Shown: in pieces, positions 43,023 to 52,519 of the stretch
Layout of the letters: every line of letters begins with the position of its first letter
Position numbering within the stretch: the first letter of the stretch is position 1
Assembly: GCA_034231615.1 (NCBI GenBank)
Contig: CM067306.1
Coordinates: 44,212,094 to 44,276,093 of the forward strand
Direction: 5' to 3'
Source: Meghimatium bilineatum
Taxonomy: Eukaryota; Mollusca; Gastropoda; Stylommatophora; Philomycidae
DNA: 64,000 nucleotides
Position numbers and translations under genes: made by a program
The notes under the pieces: model-generated
The model's input: the letters and a program-made list of their open reading frames with translations, nothing else
What the model was told of the DNA's origin: nothing
The model's database searches: none

Positions 43023-43720
43023 TCATGCTTTCATCGATACTGATTTCTTTGGAGAGGCCATAATACTGTTGGAACAGAGGAATAAGTTTGTCAACAAACC
43101 CCTGTATCTTGAACGCCTTGCTGTGACCCGGTTGCCCTCGTGCAACAGCTGTTGTGTTGTCTACAAGGTGCAGGAATGAAAGAATAGCTAAAAATCTATT
43201 CCTACTCATGATATTCCTGAACCCAGGCATCTTGATGAGACCATCATTAGACCAATACAATTCAAAGGAGGAACGTTTGGTCAGTCCCATCAAGAGCACC
43301 AAAGCAACAAAAGCTGTCATCTCATCAGCTGTGACTTCCTTCCACATCTTCACACGAGATGCATTGCCGGCGGCCTGTCCCTTCGAATCACTAACCTGCT
43401 TAGCGTAACGATTAGTTTCAGTTACCAACATGTTCACAATATCATCTGTAATAAACAGACGAAACACGTCTACCGCACTAATGTCATCAGCTAAGCCTAT
43501 AGGTCCAACAACTTCATCGAAGTTGCTAAGCCAATCATGGCTATACCCCGAAGGAACACTAGAATTTCCAACAATTTCTTCTTCCAATATGTCGTCATCG
43601 GCCACGCTGCGAACTGAATCAGTATCACTATTATCTCTATCTAACGACACATCATCTATTGGAGCGATATCTGCATCTGTTTAACGGCACACTTACCTCC
43701 TCATCCGAATCGGGATCCAT
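42982..43720 (-). pseudogene. piggyBac transposase N-terminal half
   Basis: An ATG at 43718-43720 opens MDPDSDEE; a small indel then leads to TDADIAPIDDVSLDRDNSDT and a long frame: YSHDWLSNFDEVVGPIG, DIVNMLVTETNRYAKQV, WKEVTADEMTAFVALVLLMG, YWSNDGLIKMPGFRNIMSRN and YYGLSKEISIDESMIGNRTN. DDE_Tnp_1_7 (the piggyBac family) is clear. SIDESMIG contains the first catalytic aspartate. The frame ends 10 codons later where about 250 residues, including the other two acids, are deleted. Acidic N-terminus is normal for the family. The rest of the frame is free of stops, so the deletion is fairly recent. Confidence 0.9.
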
Positions 43721-44019
43721 TACGAACGCAAAATAAATTGTATCCATTGTAGGCCTAGGTTGCTGTCGGAAAATGCGATGGAACAATGTCTGGACGCTAC
43801 TGTAAATTATAACAAATGGACAGGGCGGACGTGAACTGGTACCGGCTTCGATTGCGCATGCCCTGAACTACATACATGCTGTGATTTGGCTGTTGTAAGC
43901 CTATTTGGCACAATGTCTCATTGAGTGAGTGCACTTGACAACGGTAAACAGCCGCCATCTTTTTTTTGTCAAACAGATTTAACAACGGCGCGGTGAAGGT
44001 TAATAGTTATTTTTTTAAT

Positions 44020-44360
44020 GTGCAGTGTTGTCAGTACCTTTTTGTTCATTTTCTTCTCTTTCCATGAAGTTCTCCCTATTCTTCTACATATCCACACTTC
44101 AAAGGCTTAAATTCCATCTTCTATTTGTTTGTTTATTGTGTGTGTTTCTGAGATATACATTCATGAGGCTTGATATAGCATATCATAATTATAATATTTA
44201 GTTTATGAATTGCCTAGATGTCATTATTTTCCTTATGTCATTGAAAGTACTTTCAGCTATTGTTTTAACTTTTTTTCACATTTACCATCATTTGTGATTA
44301 TGTGTCCAAGATATTGGTAACGATCTACTTGTACATATGCATTAATGGTATACACATGAG
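44020..44360 (-). pseudogene. RTE-like C-terminal fragment
   Basis: Minus strand: VDRYQYLGHIITNDGKCEKK, then after frameshifts a THTINKQIEDG stretch and AFEVWICRRIGRTSWKEKKM with NKKVL. This is the part of an RTE-like protein after the RT core. It abuts the right TTAA of the piggyBac copy. From 44361 to 44595 only intronic DNA is seen. Confidence 0.65.
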
Positions 44361-44595
44361 ATTCTATTTTACTGTACTGTTATAGCTGCAAGTATTAGAT
44401 TTAAACATTCTTATCTTCTACTAGACATTATTTCATTATAAGTCAGATATCAGATGAATCATCTTTTATGAGAATATGCAATGATGTAGTAGAAGATCTT
44501 AAGAATGTAAGCTGTCATCAAGAGAGTTTAAAAGGTTTCATTGTGTTGATATAACCAGTCATTCAGCCTTGTTTGTTCATGTGTATCATCTTCAG

Positions 44596-44738
44596 ATTCT
44601 TGAACTACCCCATGATGTTAAAGAGAGTATGAAGATAAAGCTAGATCCTGAGTGGTTAACCATCTTACATAATACAGACCACTTGCTCAACCTGACCTCA
44701 AGCAACATATACATGCCTGGAACTGGGTGTGGACAGAG
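44596..44738 (+). CDS. DBR1: DBR1 exon (C-terminal domain start)
   Basis: Acceptor TTCAG ends at 44595 and donor GTAGG begins at 44739. Phase 0 start; 47 codons and two bases read ILELPHDVKESMKIKLDPEW, LTILHNTDHLLNLTSSNIYM, PGTGCGQ, with the last two bases starting arginine. The blocks I-E--HD, L-Y/LDPEWLTIL and T-HLLN match the DBR1 C-terminal domain just after the catalytic fold. YMPG followed by basic R-F-F is common in invertebrate DBR1. Downstream intron 44739-52519 holds PLE2. Confidence 0.96.
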
Positions 44739-44851
44739 GTAGGACTTGAAAAACAGAGTAAAAAAACAAAAAAACTAGGAGGAATGCCAATGTTTAAGCT
44801 AGAAATGCCAAAATTTAAGCTAGGAATGCTAGTATTTAAACTAGAGGTAAG

Positions 44852-45163
44852 TACACAGGTTACTGAAGATAACTAACTATCAATATAAAATAATCAGAAA
44901 TAACAATAAAACATAGAACAAAGACAATTATCGATGTGTCGGTCCTATTGGGACCTTTATCAAGAAACAAAAACCAAGAAAACACAACAATATAAAAAAA
45001 ACAGGAAAAAAAACATGATCAATGCCTTTCTTACAAAAGACCATTGCCCCAGTTGAAGTTTTGGCGCAGTATTTACATAAGGTGCAGAATTACGAATTCA
45101 ATATTGACAGGCAGAAATGATGAGATGTATAAGATGAAAAATGCAAAAGTTAAGAAATGGGAC
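44852..45163 (-). repeat. PLE2 downstream arm
   Basis: Pairs in inverse orientation with 48092-48432. Landmarks: GTACACAGGTTACTGAAGAT, ATCAATATAAAATAATCAGA and CATTGCCCCAGTTG. The hammerhead-like motif is at 44927-44965. Confidence 0.8.
44927..44965 (-). ncRNA. Hammerhead-like hairpin motif in PLE2 arm
   Basis: Minus strand: TTCTTGATAAAG, hairpin GGTCC-CAATA-GGACC, GACACATCGATAAT. The partner in the other arm is at 48315-48353 on the + strand and differs by one base (GGACT for GGACC). Confidence 0.45.
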
Positions 45164-45185
45164 ACCAATTCACAATGCGAAGACT

Positions 45186-45360
45186 GGGGGGGGGGGGGGT
45201 AGTAGTAGGGGCAGGAGAAAAGGGGAACGGATAGAGAAAAAAATTATATATATATAATTCATATAATATAATATATATATTAAGAGACACACACATATAT
45301 ATATATATATATAGTACGTATACTAATAAGTATACTAATAAACAAGTATATATCTAACAA
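45186..45360. repeat. Poly-G and (TA)n low-complexity block
   Basis: A run of about 14 G near 45186-45199, then an A-rich segment and two TA-rich tracts around 45245-45315. It lies in the 3' region of PLE2. Confidence 0.8.
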
Positions 45361-45744
45361 AAACAAGTCTACTAGAAACAATCAAACAAGTATATATCTA
45401 ACAAGATATCAATACATAGATATAAGAAAGATACCCACACAAAATGCACAAGCATGTAATTATATCCAAACAAAAGTAAGGGTCACGCAAGAATAGTTGT
45501 ACACAATAACACAAAATATATATACATGAATTCACTTAAATATTTTCTCACATAAATACATATAACACAGACATTTACACACATAGAAATATATACATGT
45601 ATTTCCATATACATTTGTTCACATGAAGATATTCACATGTATTACTAAACACAAGAATATGCACACATACAAATGTGTGACCCAAAGTAGCTGTATGGAT
45701 ACATAGATCCATGTAAAATAATATGCATATACAAATACATATAT

Positions 45745-46011
45745 ATGAAAGATTACAGGCTTTAGAGTACAAATGCTACAGATGAATTCTACGAATTTCC
45801 TATAGGGAACATAAGACCAATGTGTACATAAGAGATAAAGTAGAGATGTGTGTAGGTGTTCAGGAGCCATTGCTTTCAATAGTGAAACAACGAAAACTAG
45901 CATGGTTCGGACATGTATGCAGGCATGATTCCTTGGAGGACTCTGTGTGCTGAAGCATCCAATGTGGTACCCCTACGACCCTGAAGGGTTACGGGCTTAT
46001 TGATTGATTGA
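45745..46011 (+). pseudogene. RTE-like tail inserted into PLE2
   Basis: + strand remnants: STNATDEFYEFPIGNIRPMC and VFRSHCFQ in one frame, HGSDMYAGMI-like in another, and WRTLCAEASNVVPLRP with RVTGLLI at the end. It closes with TGATTGATTGATATG, a short repeated tail typical of RTE-like 3' ends. It matches the tail of the 35550-36580 copy. Orientation is opposite to PLE2. Confidence 0.65.
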
Positions 46012-46296
46012 TATGTAGGTACAAATCTGTAAAATGGTTACATTAATAAATTGAGAAAATAAAGCAATAATAAAGTCAAGATGTGTAAATGAAGTAACAC
46101 AATTACCCAATAGGGTGTAATCATACACAATTGACAGATTGGAATACAATATAATCAACAGAAGCAACAATGACATATGACAAATACACTGAAATCTTGC
46201 AAAAACAAAGATAATTGCTGATGAGCATGTACATAAAACAGTTACAAGGATCAATGAAATATGGGAGTAGAGGTTATAAAAAAAGTGGTGGGTAAA

Positions 46297-46788
46297 TCAA
46301 ACAAAATAGTGATTAATGCTCATACCGTGTGGTTGTAAGACCCCTATATGACAAATGAGCCAATATTCCAAAGACTGACGTTGCCGGTCACCGGAATAGC
46401 AACGTAACAGACTAGTTACTGAAACATCAGTGCTGCCATGATGTGAAGGGCTATTGAAATGAATGGCCACTGGAGAGTCACGATGATTCGTGATATCTCT
46501 TAAATGTTCAACGAGTCTATCAGCCAAACGTCTACCTGTTTCACCAATATACTTCATACCACAATGCTTACATATGATAGAGTATATTAAATTATGGGAC
46601 AAACATGAGAATGAGTCTTGGATCTCGAAATTAGACTTAAGGAACAGAAGCATGGGAGTGAGAATAACAAAAGGGCAAGTCAAACAATTACGGGAACAAG
46701 GAATAGTTCTTAATTCAGCTACAGAGGTGCGCAGACTAGAAATCAACCAAGCGATCACGAAGATTCCTATCTCTCCAAAAAGTGACAC
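46297..46788 (-). pseudogene. PLE2 GIY-YIG endonuclease domain
   Basis: Minus strand frame: SSLRTSVAELRTIPCSRNCL, then NLIYSIICKHCGMKYIGETG, RRLADRLVEHLRDITNHRDS, VAIHFNSPSHHGS and SLEYWLICHIGVL, finishing INHYFV. The GIY-YIG motif, the ETGRRLADR block and EHLRD are all present, and the sequence is about 85 percent like that of PLE1 by eye. The upstream CSRNCLTCPF cysteines form the CCHH-like linker typical between RT and endonuclease. The domain itself is open. The ORF is broken from the RT by a frameshift at about 46760. Confidence 0.9.
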
Positions 46789-46789
46789 G

Positions 46790-48080
46790 GGGGAGAGATG
46801 GAAAAGCAGAACTGGAGATGAGATCTAATTGGAGGATAGAGAGGTGTTGTAATAGGATACATAGTGCTGACATATTATGTGGGTGAAAAATAACAGCCAG
46901 TATAGGGTGGTCAGATGTGTGTTTAACAAATGGTAAAAGGGCATCAGAACGGGAAATGGGTAAAATGCATTGCAAAGCTGATGATAGGATATCTTCAGGA
47001 TACAAGCAATGGCGAAAAAAATCCAACATTTGATGAGACTGACACAGGAAATCTGTATCATCTTGGCAGAGACAGCGAAGACGGAGTAGCTGAGAAAAAG
47101 GGAGGGAATGGCGACAAGACCTAGGGTGAGATGATGTGTAAAGCAGAAAATTATGAGAAGCAGTGGGCTTATAATGAACAGATGTAGATCCTATGGAAAC
47201 ACAGATGTTGAGGAAGCCAACAGAGATGGAGAAAATAAGAGGTGAATTTAATAGCTGGATGGAAACCACTAACATAGTTTATGAAAATGTTACGGTCATC
47301 CAGAGAAATATTGATAACTCCAAAACTATCATCTATGTAATGACGGAATATGTTTGGAAGAGGGCCTGGAAATGTACAAAAGATAAGATGTTCAAGGTGA
47401 CCCATAAATAAACAAACATAGCTGGTCCCATCTTAGTATTCATTGCTAACACTTCTAATTTGATCAAAAAAGTGTCAATTGAATTCAAAAGAATTCAAGG
47501 TGAGGACTAATTCAGCCAGTCGAAGAATAGTAGTGATGGCAATAGACTTGTGCGGACTAATGTTAAGAAAGAATTGTAAAGCCAGAAGCCCATATTTATG
47601 ACGAATTGATGTATAGAGAGAAACAACATCAAGAAGGAATAAGTGTGTGTAGAGGATGAGAACAATGGAAGAAAAGATGGATAGAGCATGATTAGTAACC
47701 TTAAGGTAAGATGAAAGAGATACGACAAGAGGTTGGAAGACACTGTCTAAGAAATCAGAATTAGTTCCGTGGGGCAAGAACAGGTGGATACAATTGGTCT
47801 ACCTGGGATAAATGGTTTATGTACCTTAAGTAGAAGATACAGAGTAGGGGAGCCAAGATTACTCTTAATAATTCGAAGTTTAAGAGCACTACGGGGAAGT
47901 TGGTTACTGTTAACAAGTTGTTTAATAGTAATGTCAACAGTATCATGCGCCACAATTGGATCCCTAGCACAAGGACGATAAAAAGTCGGGTCCTCTAACT
48001 GGCCTGTAGCTTCTTTAATATATAGGTCCTTCTGCCACACAACAACAGTGCCACCCTTGTCAGATGGTTTGATCACAATA
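46790..48080 (-). pseudogene. PLE2 reverse transcriptase, frameshifted
   Basis: Blocks in order on the minus strand: MIKPSDKGGTVVVWQKDLYI (48010-48076), LYLLLKVHKPFIPGRPIVS, PHGTNSDFLDSVFQPLV, FLLDVVSLYTSIRHKYGLLA (motif A with aspartate), IFRHYIDDSFGVINISLDD (catalytic box YIDD, about 47350), STSVHYKPTASHNFLLYTSS, and QLLRLRCLCQDDTDFLCQS with LDFFRHCLYPEDILSSAL. These are the motifs of Penelope reverse transcriptases, related to telomerase RT. The N-terminus before IKP-DKGG is missing, and at least four frameshifts occur. Segments between motif A and the catalytic box are worn. Confidence 0.85.
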
Positions 48081-48091
48081 CCAGACTTTCC

Positions 48092-48432
48092 ATTTCTTTA
48101 TTTTTGCATTTTTCATCTTATACTTTGGGTTTTCATCTCATCATTTCTGTATGTCAATATTGAACACGTAATTCTGCATCTTATCTAAATGCTGCACCAA
48201 AACCACAACTGGGGCAATGACCTTTTGTAAGGTAGGCATATTCTAGGTTTTCGTTGTTTTTTAACGGTTTTTTTAGTTTTTTATATTGTTGTGTTGTCAT
48301 AGTTGGTTTTTGTTTCTTGATAAAGGTCCCAATAGGACTGACACATCGATAATTTTCTTTATTCTATGTTTTATTGTTATTTCTGATTATTTTATATTGA
48401 TAGTTATCTTCAGTAACCTGTGTACTAAACTT
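48092..48432 (+). repeat. PLE2 upstream arm (inverted)
   Basis: Inverse partner of 44852-45163, with several indels. Contains the hammerhead-like motif at 48315-48353. Confidence 0.8.
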
Positions 48433-48599
48433 CGTATTTACCTCTTATTTGTCTAGTTACTGTCTCACTTTCCATTTTGTCGGACATCCTCCGATATTTT
48501 GGTTATTTATATTTAAACTAGAAAGGCTAGTATTTAAGCTGGTTGCTGATCCAAAGGTCTGTGGGTTATTGCCCTTTAAACAGACTGGAAAATAATCAA

Positions 48600-48735
48600 C
48601 AGATAATATGAATGTCTCGACCAATTTTGACAAATTTGACATGCTCTCTGCAGTGAATGAATACTTGGGATTTTAACCCTCATGAGAAATTAAGTATCAT
48701 GACAGCCATGGTAGTTATTAAGTAACATGACATTT
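48600..48735 (+). repeat. Dispersed repeat R3, copy 2
   Basis: Same repeat as 26040-26200 (GCTCTCTGCAGTGAATGAAT, then CCCTCATGAGAAATTAAGTA). Confidence 0.7.
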
Positions 48736-48812
48736 ATATAGTATTTATCACTTCTTTGTTTTATTACTGCAATACTCTCCACTTTGTTGGATATCCTCAG
48801 ACAAAGGTTATT
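48715..48812 (-). repeat. Solo fragment of the Penelope 5' tag
   Basis: On the minus strand, ATAAATAACC is followed by GAGGATATCCAACAAAGTGG and a short CAGTAATA, matching the 5' tags of PLE1 (31231-31292) and PLE2 (48433-48509). No arm or coding part follows. Confidence 0.5.
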
Positions 48813-48894
48813 TATCCTTGAAATGTTGTTTGTGGAAACAACATGACCGTTACCATTCAGGGGAGCAACCAAGGAAGTCACAATTCTGTGGGCC

Positions 48895-49680
48895 GTTGCC
48901 CTCCATGTTGTCCTCCTTTCCAAGGTGCAACTTCCAATTCCAGAGATACACAGTCTTCGAGTCAGACAGTGCCCAAGCCTTCATTCCCTACTTTGAGGGT
49001 TTCTTGAACATGTACTGCATAAGACTAGACCTGCTCTTGGAAGCTATCATTCTTTCATCTACACTAAGTTCTTTAGAGGGGGCATAATGCTGTTGAAACA
49101 AAGGAATAAGTGCTGCAACAAATGATGCATTCTTGTACTCCTTGCTTTAGCCAGGTTTCCCTCATGGCACTCTAGTTATGTTGTCCACAAAGTGCAGGAA
49201 TGAAAGGATAGCTAAAAATATGTCACTACTAATGACATTCCTGAACCCAGGCACATCATAGAGACTTTCATTTTACCAATACAATTCATAAGAGGAATGT
49301 TTGGTCAGTCCCATCAGGTGCAGAAAAGAAATAAACCATCCCATCTCATCAGCTGTGACTTCCTTCCACAGATTCACATGAGATGTGATACCAGCATCCT
49401 GTCCCTTCAAGCCACTAACCTGCTTAGCGTAACAATTATTTTCAGTTACCATATTCAAAATATCATAAACAAAATATCCATAAACAAACCAAACATGTCT
49501 ACCTAGTGTTATCAACTAGTCCTAATGGATCTGCAACTTCAGAAAAGTCGCAAAGCCAGATATGGCTATAAGGACTTCAGCTATAAGCTGAATAATATTG
49601 CTAGAAACAGCACCATCTCCCTTAGACATGTCAGAAGATATGCTTGACAAAGAGCATATCTCCATCACCAGTTATATCGT
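48895..49680 (-). pseudogene. piggyBac transposase fragment, second copy
   Basis: Minus strand: MVTENNCYAKQVSGLKGQDA, LWKEVTADEM, LMGLTKHSSYELYW (49273-49450), then after a gap APSKELSVDERMIASKSRSS, LMQYMFKKPSK, a stop, GMKAWALSDSKTVYLWNWKL and HLGKED. SVDERMI holds the first catalytic aspartate, and the following KKP-KWG-KAW block is usual for piggyBac. This copy retains central sequence that is deleted in the 42 kb copy, but it stops near 48895 and has many stops. Distinct by many substitutions from the 42 kb copy. Confidence 0.8.
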
Positions 49681-49960
49681 TTAACCTGTAGCAAACTAGA
49701 GAAAAGTAACGCATACTTCCTTTGTCACCCTGCCATTTTTTATGATTTCTGGTTTTTCTGCATGTGTTTGTTTTTTTTGCATAGCTTTTTTATGTATTGA
49801 GTTATTGGTTTCAAATATGGAGAAAATAGAGAATTGGATGCTGGATATGGTTAGGAGGTGTTCTTTTCTTGTGTGTGTCAGTGTTTTTTTATGTTGTGGA
49901 CACACAACAGGTACTGTGTAGACAAATGCACACAAAGTATTTAGTTTCAAGGTCATCCAT
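49681..49960 (+). mobile_element. piggyBac-type terminal fragment
   Basis: TTAA at 49681-49684 is followed by CCTGTAGCAAACTAG, close to the left terminus CCTTTAGCAAGCCGG of the 42 kb element. Similarity continues through TTTTTTATGATTTCTGG and a GAATTGGATGCTGGA-like part of the subterminal repeat. It lies back to back with the transposase fragment at 48895-49680. The far end is not defined. Confidence 0.55.
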
Positions 49961-50079
49961 AGGCCTATCTGTAGAAAACCTGGATCCTCAATTTATTCAT
50001 TATAAATGACAGCATTTACTTCACTATTCAATATTATCAAGATCTCTCTCAACCCCCATACGTTGATTTAAAGTATAGT

Positions 50080-51770
50080 TAGTTAGTCATCAGATCATCA
50101 TCATTGCAAACTGGACACATCCATAGTTGCTCCCATCTCTCCCTGAGTGTATCCGCCATCACACTTCTACTGACAGCACCGGTTCTATGCTGGTTGACCA
50201 TCATTCTTCTGCGCCCTACAAAATGTTAATGCCTAGCAGCACCCCATTTCAAACCCTGATCTTTAATCGTGGCCATTGAAAAGGAATCATTATTCACACT
50301 GGTCTCACTCTCGCATTCTATATCTCTTAAGGAGTTCAAAACATCAACTCGATCCATTGCCCTGTGCCACAATCGCGCAAGACGCCAGTTGATCTGCTCT
50401 TTCAATGCCTCAAACACCCATATTCCCCGGCACGAAAATAAATATAACCACTTTCAACCTCGCCTTTCTCAAGGCCTCCATCCACTGTTCGCGATGAGAC
50501 CCACTTGTACTTTGCTAATCATACTCATAGAGTCATTCAAGATGTAGACCCATGTTACATTCTGTGTGCATACCCACTCAAATGGCATGGTCACCTGCCA
50601 TTAGTCTCCATGGTCATGCTACTCATAGTAACCGCAAAGGCCCCATTCTCCTCCCTGATCGTTTTACCTGCGCACTGAGCTGTGACGGCTCAAGCAATGC
50701 AAACATGTCTAATCACAGATCCATTAATGTATAATCACATCCCCCTCTTTGGGATTCTTACTGACCAAAGCCTGCACTTCTTTCTCCACAGCTGAGGGAC
50801 ATCATTCTCTGCATTCCCTGCTAAGTAATATTACTACTTTCAAACAAGTTTCAAAATCTGTGGGTAGATTTATCCATTCTGCACCTGCTGCCACATCTTG
50901 CAATCTGCACACACTTTGTATGACATCCTCAGCACGTCCCATCCACGACCTCCCTCTCTAAAGTGTGCTGCCTTAAACTTTCTGTATTTCAGAATACAAC
51001 GAGTGTTCCTTATCTTCATGTATTTGAAGGTAGGCTCGTGCACAGCAATACTGTAATCTGTTCTCAGCTGTTGGATAGTCTGATATGTTGGAAGTAAATG
51101 CTGCATAGCTCTCGTCTATGTGTTTCTTGTGCACCGAAGTAGGATATTCATTGCTGCATTCTGGATTCTATCCAGTCTTTCGATCTGAGTTTGGCTAAGA
51201 GTCAGAATTGCTAGTACATATTCCACCACAGCCACCACCAAACCCTGGTACAAAAGAAATAACCTCTGCTCACACTGTGCAGCAGCCATAACCTTCATTG
51301 CTGCTAAGCCTTAGCCTGCCCTTATGATAACGTGGTCAACATGTTCTCTGAAACTCAGACTTCTGTCAAAAAACACACTCAGATATCTGCCTGTATACCA
51401 GGATGTTGTCGTCATACGACATCGTTTTGCCAGCACCTGTGATTTGATTGCTAGTGATCTGCACTATGTATACAATGAAAAGCACAGTAGATAGAGGCGA
51501 TCTCTGTGGCATACCAGGGCTAACAACCGTTGGTGCTGATACCCAGTTACCACACTTAAGAACTACTATCCTGTGCATCAGTGCTGCACCAACCCACCAC
51601 ATGACAAAAGGATTTACTGCAAGATTCAACAGTTGGTCCTTCAAGATATCGTGAGTGTAAAGTAGTTGCAACACTGAAACATTAAAAATAATTTTCATCC
51701 GAATCATCATCCATGAAGTATTCCTGAACAATGGCGTCACTGAATTTAGGTCCACACAGTTTGGCCTTCA
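50080..51770 (-). pseudogene. RNase H retroelement NLR-B, copy 5
   Basis: Minus strand: RT palm GMPQRSPLSTVLFIVYIVQI and catalytic MSYDDNILVYRQ (about 51390-51500; YADD has become YDDN), thumb QGLVVAVVEYVLAILTLSQT with RLDRIQNAAMN, linker GGRGWDVLRMSYKVCADC, a decayed RNase H, and the tail CESETSVNNDSFSMATIKDQ. It aligns end to end with copy 2 and is closest to copy 1 in the thumb and tail. The damaged box and several stops rule out activity. Confidence 0.8.
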
Positions 51771-52519
51771 AACTTGAAGAGTCTTAATAAAATACACTAC
51801 TTGTCTTTCAAATATCAGGGATGATCACTCTAGCCCATAGTTATTATAAGAGCATGATGGAAATTAACATGGAAGAGTGTTGTCCATGACTACAAATGGC
51901 TATCTCAGTGTGGTTTGTGTCAACATCAGGTTCCATGGAAAAAAGTAAACATATCAAAAAATGTTGACATCAGGTAGCTTTAGGTTAAGGAAACAAGATG
52001 TACATCTATAAATCCCAAGAATTCCTCATAGAATCCATAAAAATCTCATGAAAAATGATTTCCACAAGTGTTCATTTTAACAGATTTCTTTCTATTAGAA
52101 CAGACAAGTGAAACTTAAACAGTCGCTCTGTTTTACAACTTACTTGAAAAAGAATTGAGCTGGAAGGACGTGATGTAATCCTAGCCTAGAGGGTGCTAAT
52201 TCCTGGTCACGTGAATATTAAACATCATGTAGTTCCTTGTTGATAAATGAGTGCATAGCAACAGGCAACAAGTGTTGCTGACAGCTGTTTTTGGAAAGAC
52301 ATTGGTCGGCGATATTTGTTACAGACAGCGTGCTACAGTTTAAGAATATAAGAACGTTATTGACTTTAGTTATATTATTAAGAATATAAGAATGTTATTG
52401 ACTTGTACAGTACTTTATAATCCAGCAATGATGCTCTATAATCCTGCATATATAAATATAATTGTGCTTTATTCATTAGAGGAAATACTGATTGTATTTT
52501 TTTTAAATTGTTGACCCAG
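51771..52519. other. Intron end with a short tandem duplication
   Basis: No mobile element recognised. TAAGAATATAAGAA-GTTAT occurs twice, at 52341 and 52379 (38-base period). The 3' end is T-rich (GTATTTTTTTTAAATTG) before the acceptor CCCAG ending at 52519. Confidence 0.6.

Larger units (their letters stand above)
42093..43999 (-). mobile_element. Internally deleted piggyBac element with TTAA flanks
   Basis: TTAA occurs at 42089-42092 and 44000-44003. The termini CCTTTAGCAAGCCG (left) and CCTTCACCGCGCCG (right, read on the minus strand) agree at 10 of 14 positions. Inside are a transposase N-terminal half and the C-terminal cysteine domain, but the DDE core is missing. On the left are about three tandem 187-base subterminal repeats (42177-42715). 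At 1907 bases it could move only with help from an intact copy. Relatives lacking all coding sequence occur at 8376-8782, 13670-14565 and 49681-49960. Confidence 0.9.
44846..48509 (-). mobile_element. Penelope-like element PLE2 with inverted terminal arms
   Basis: In minus orientation: a 5' tag (48509-48433), an inverted arm (48432-48092), reverse transcriptase (48080-46890), GIY-YIG endonuclease (46788-46297), a 3' region and the sense arm (45163-44852). TATTTAAACTAGA at 44833-44845 and 48510-48522 is an exact 13-bp duplication at the edges. The 5' tag contains GATGTCCGACAAAATGGA on the minus strand, matching GGTGTCCGACAAAGTGGA in PLE1, so both have the same structure. Arms differ by many substitutions and indels; this copy is older than PLE1. 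An RTE tail (45745-46011) has inserted into its 3' region. Confidence 0.85.

Noticed and set aside
48818-49087. 89-codon + strand frame
   Set aside because: Antisense to a recognisable piggyBac transposase segment on the minus strand (SVDERMI).
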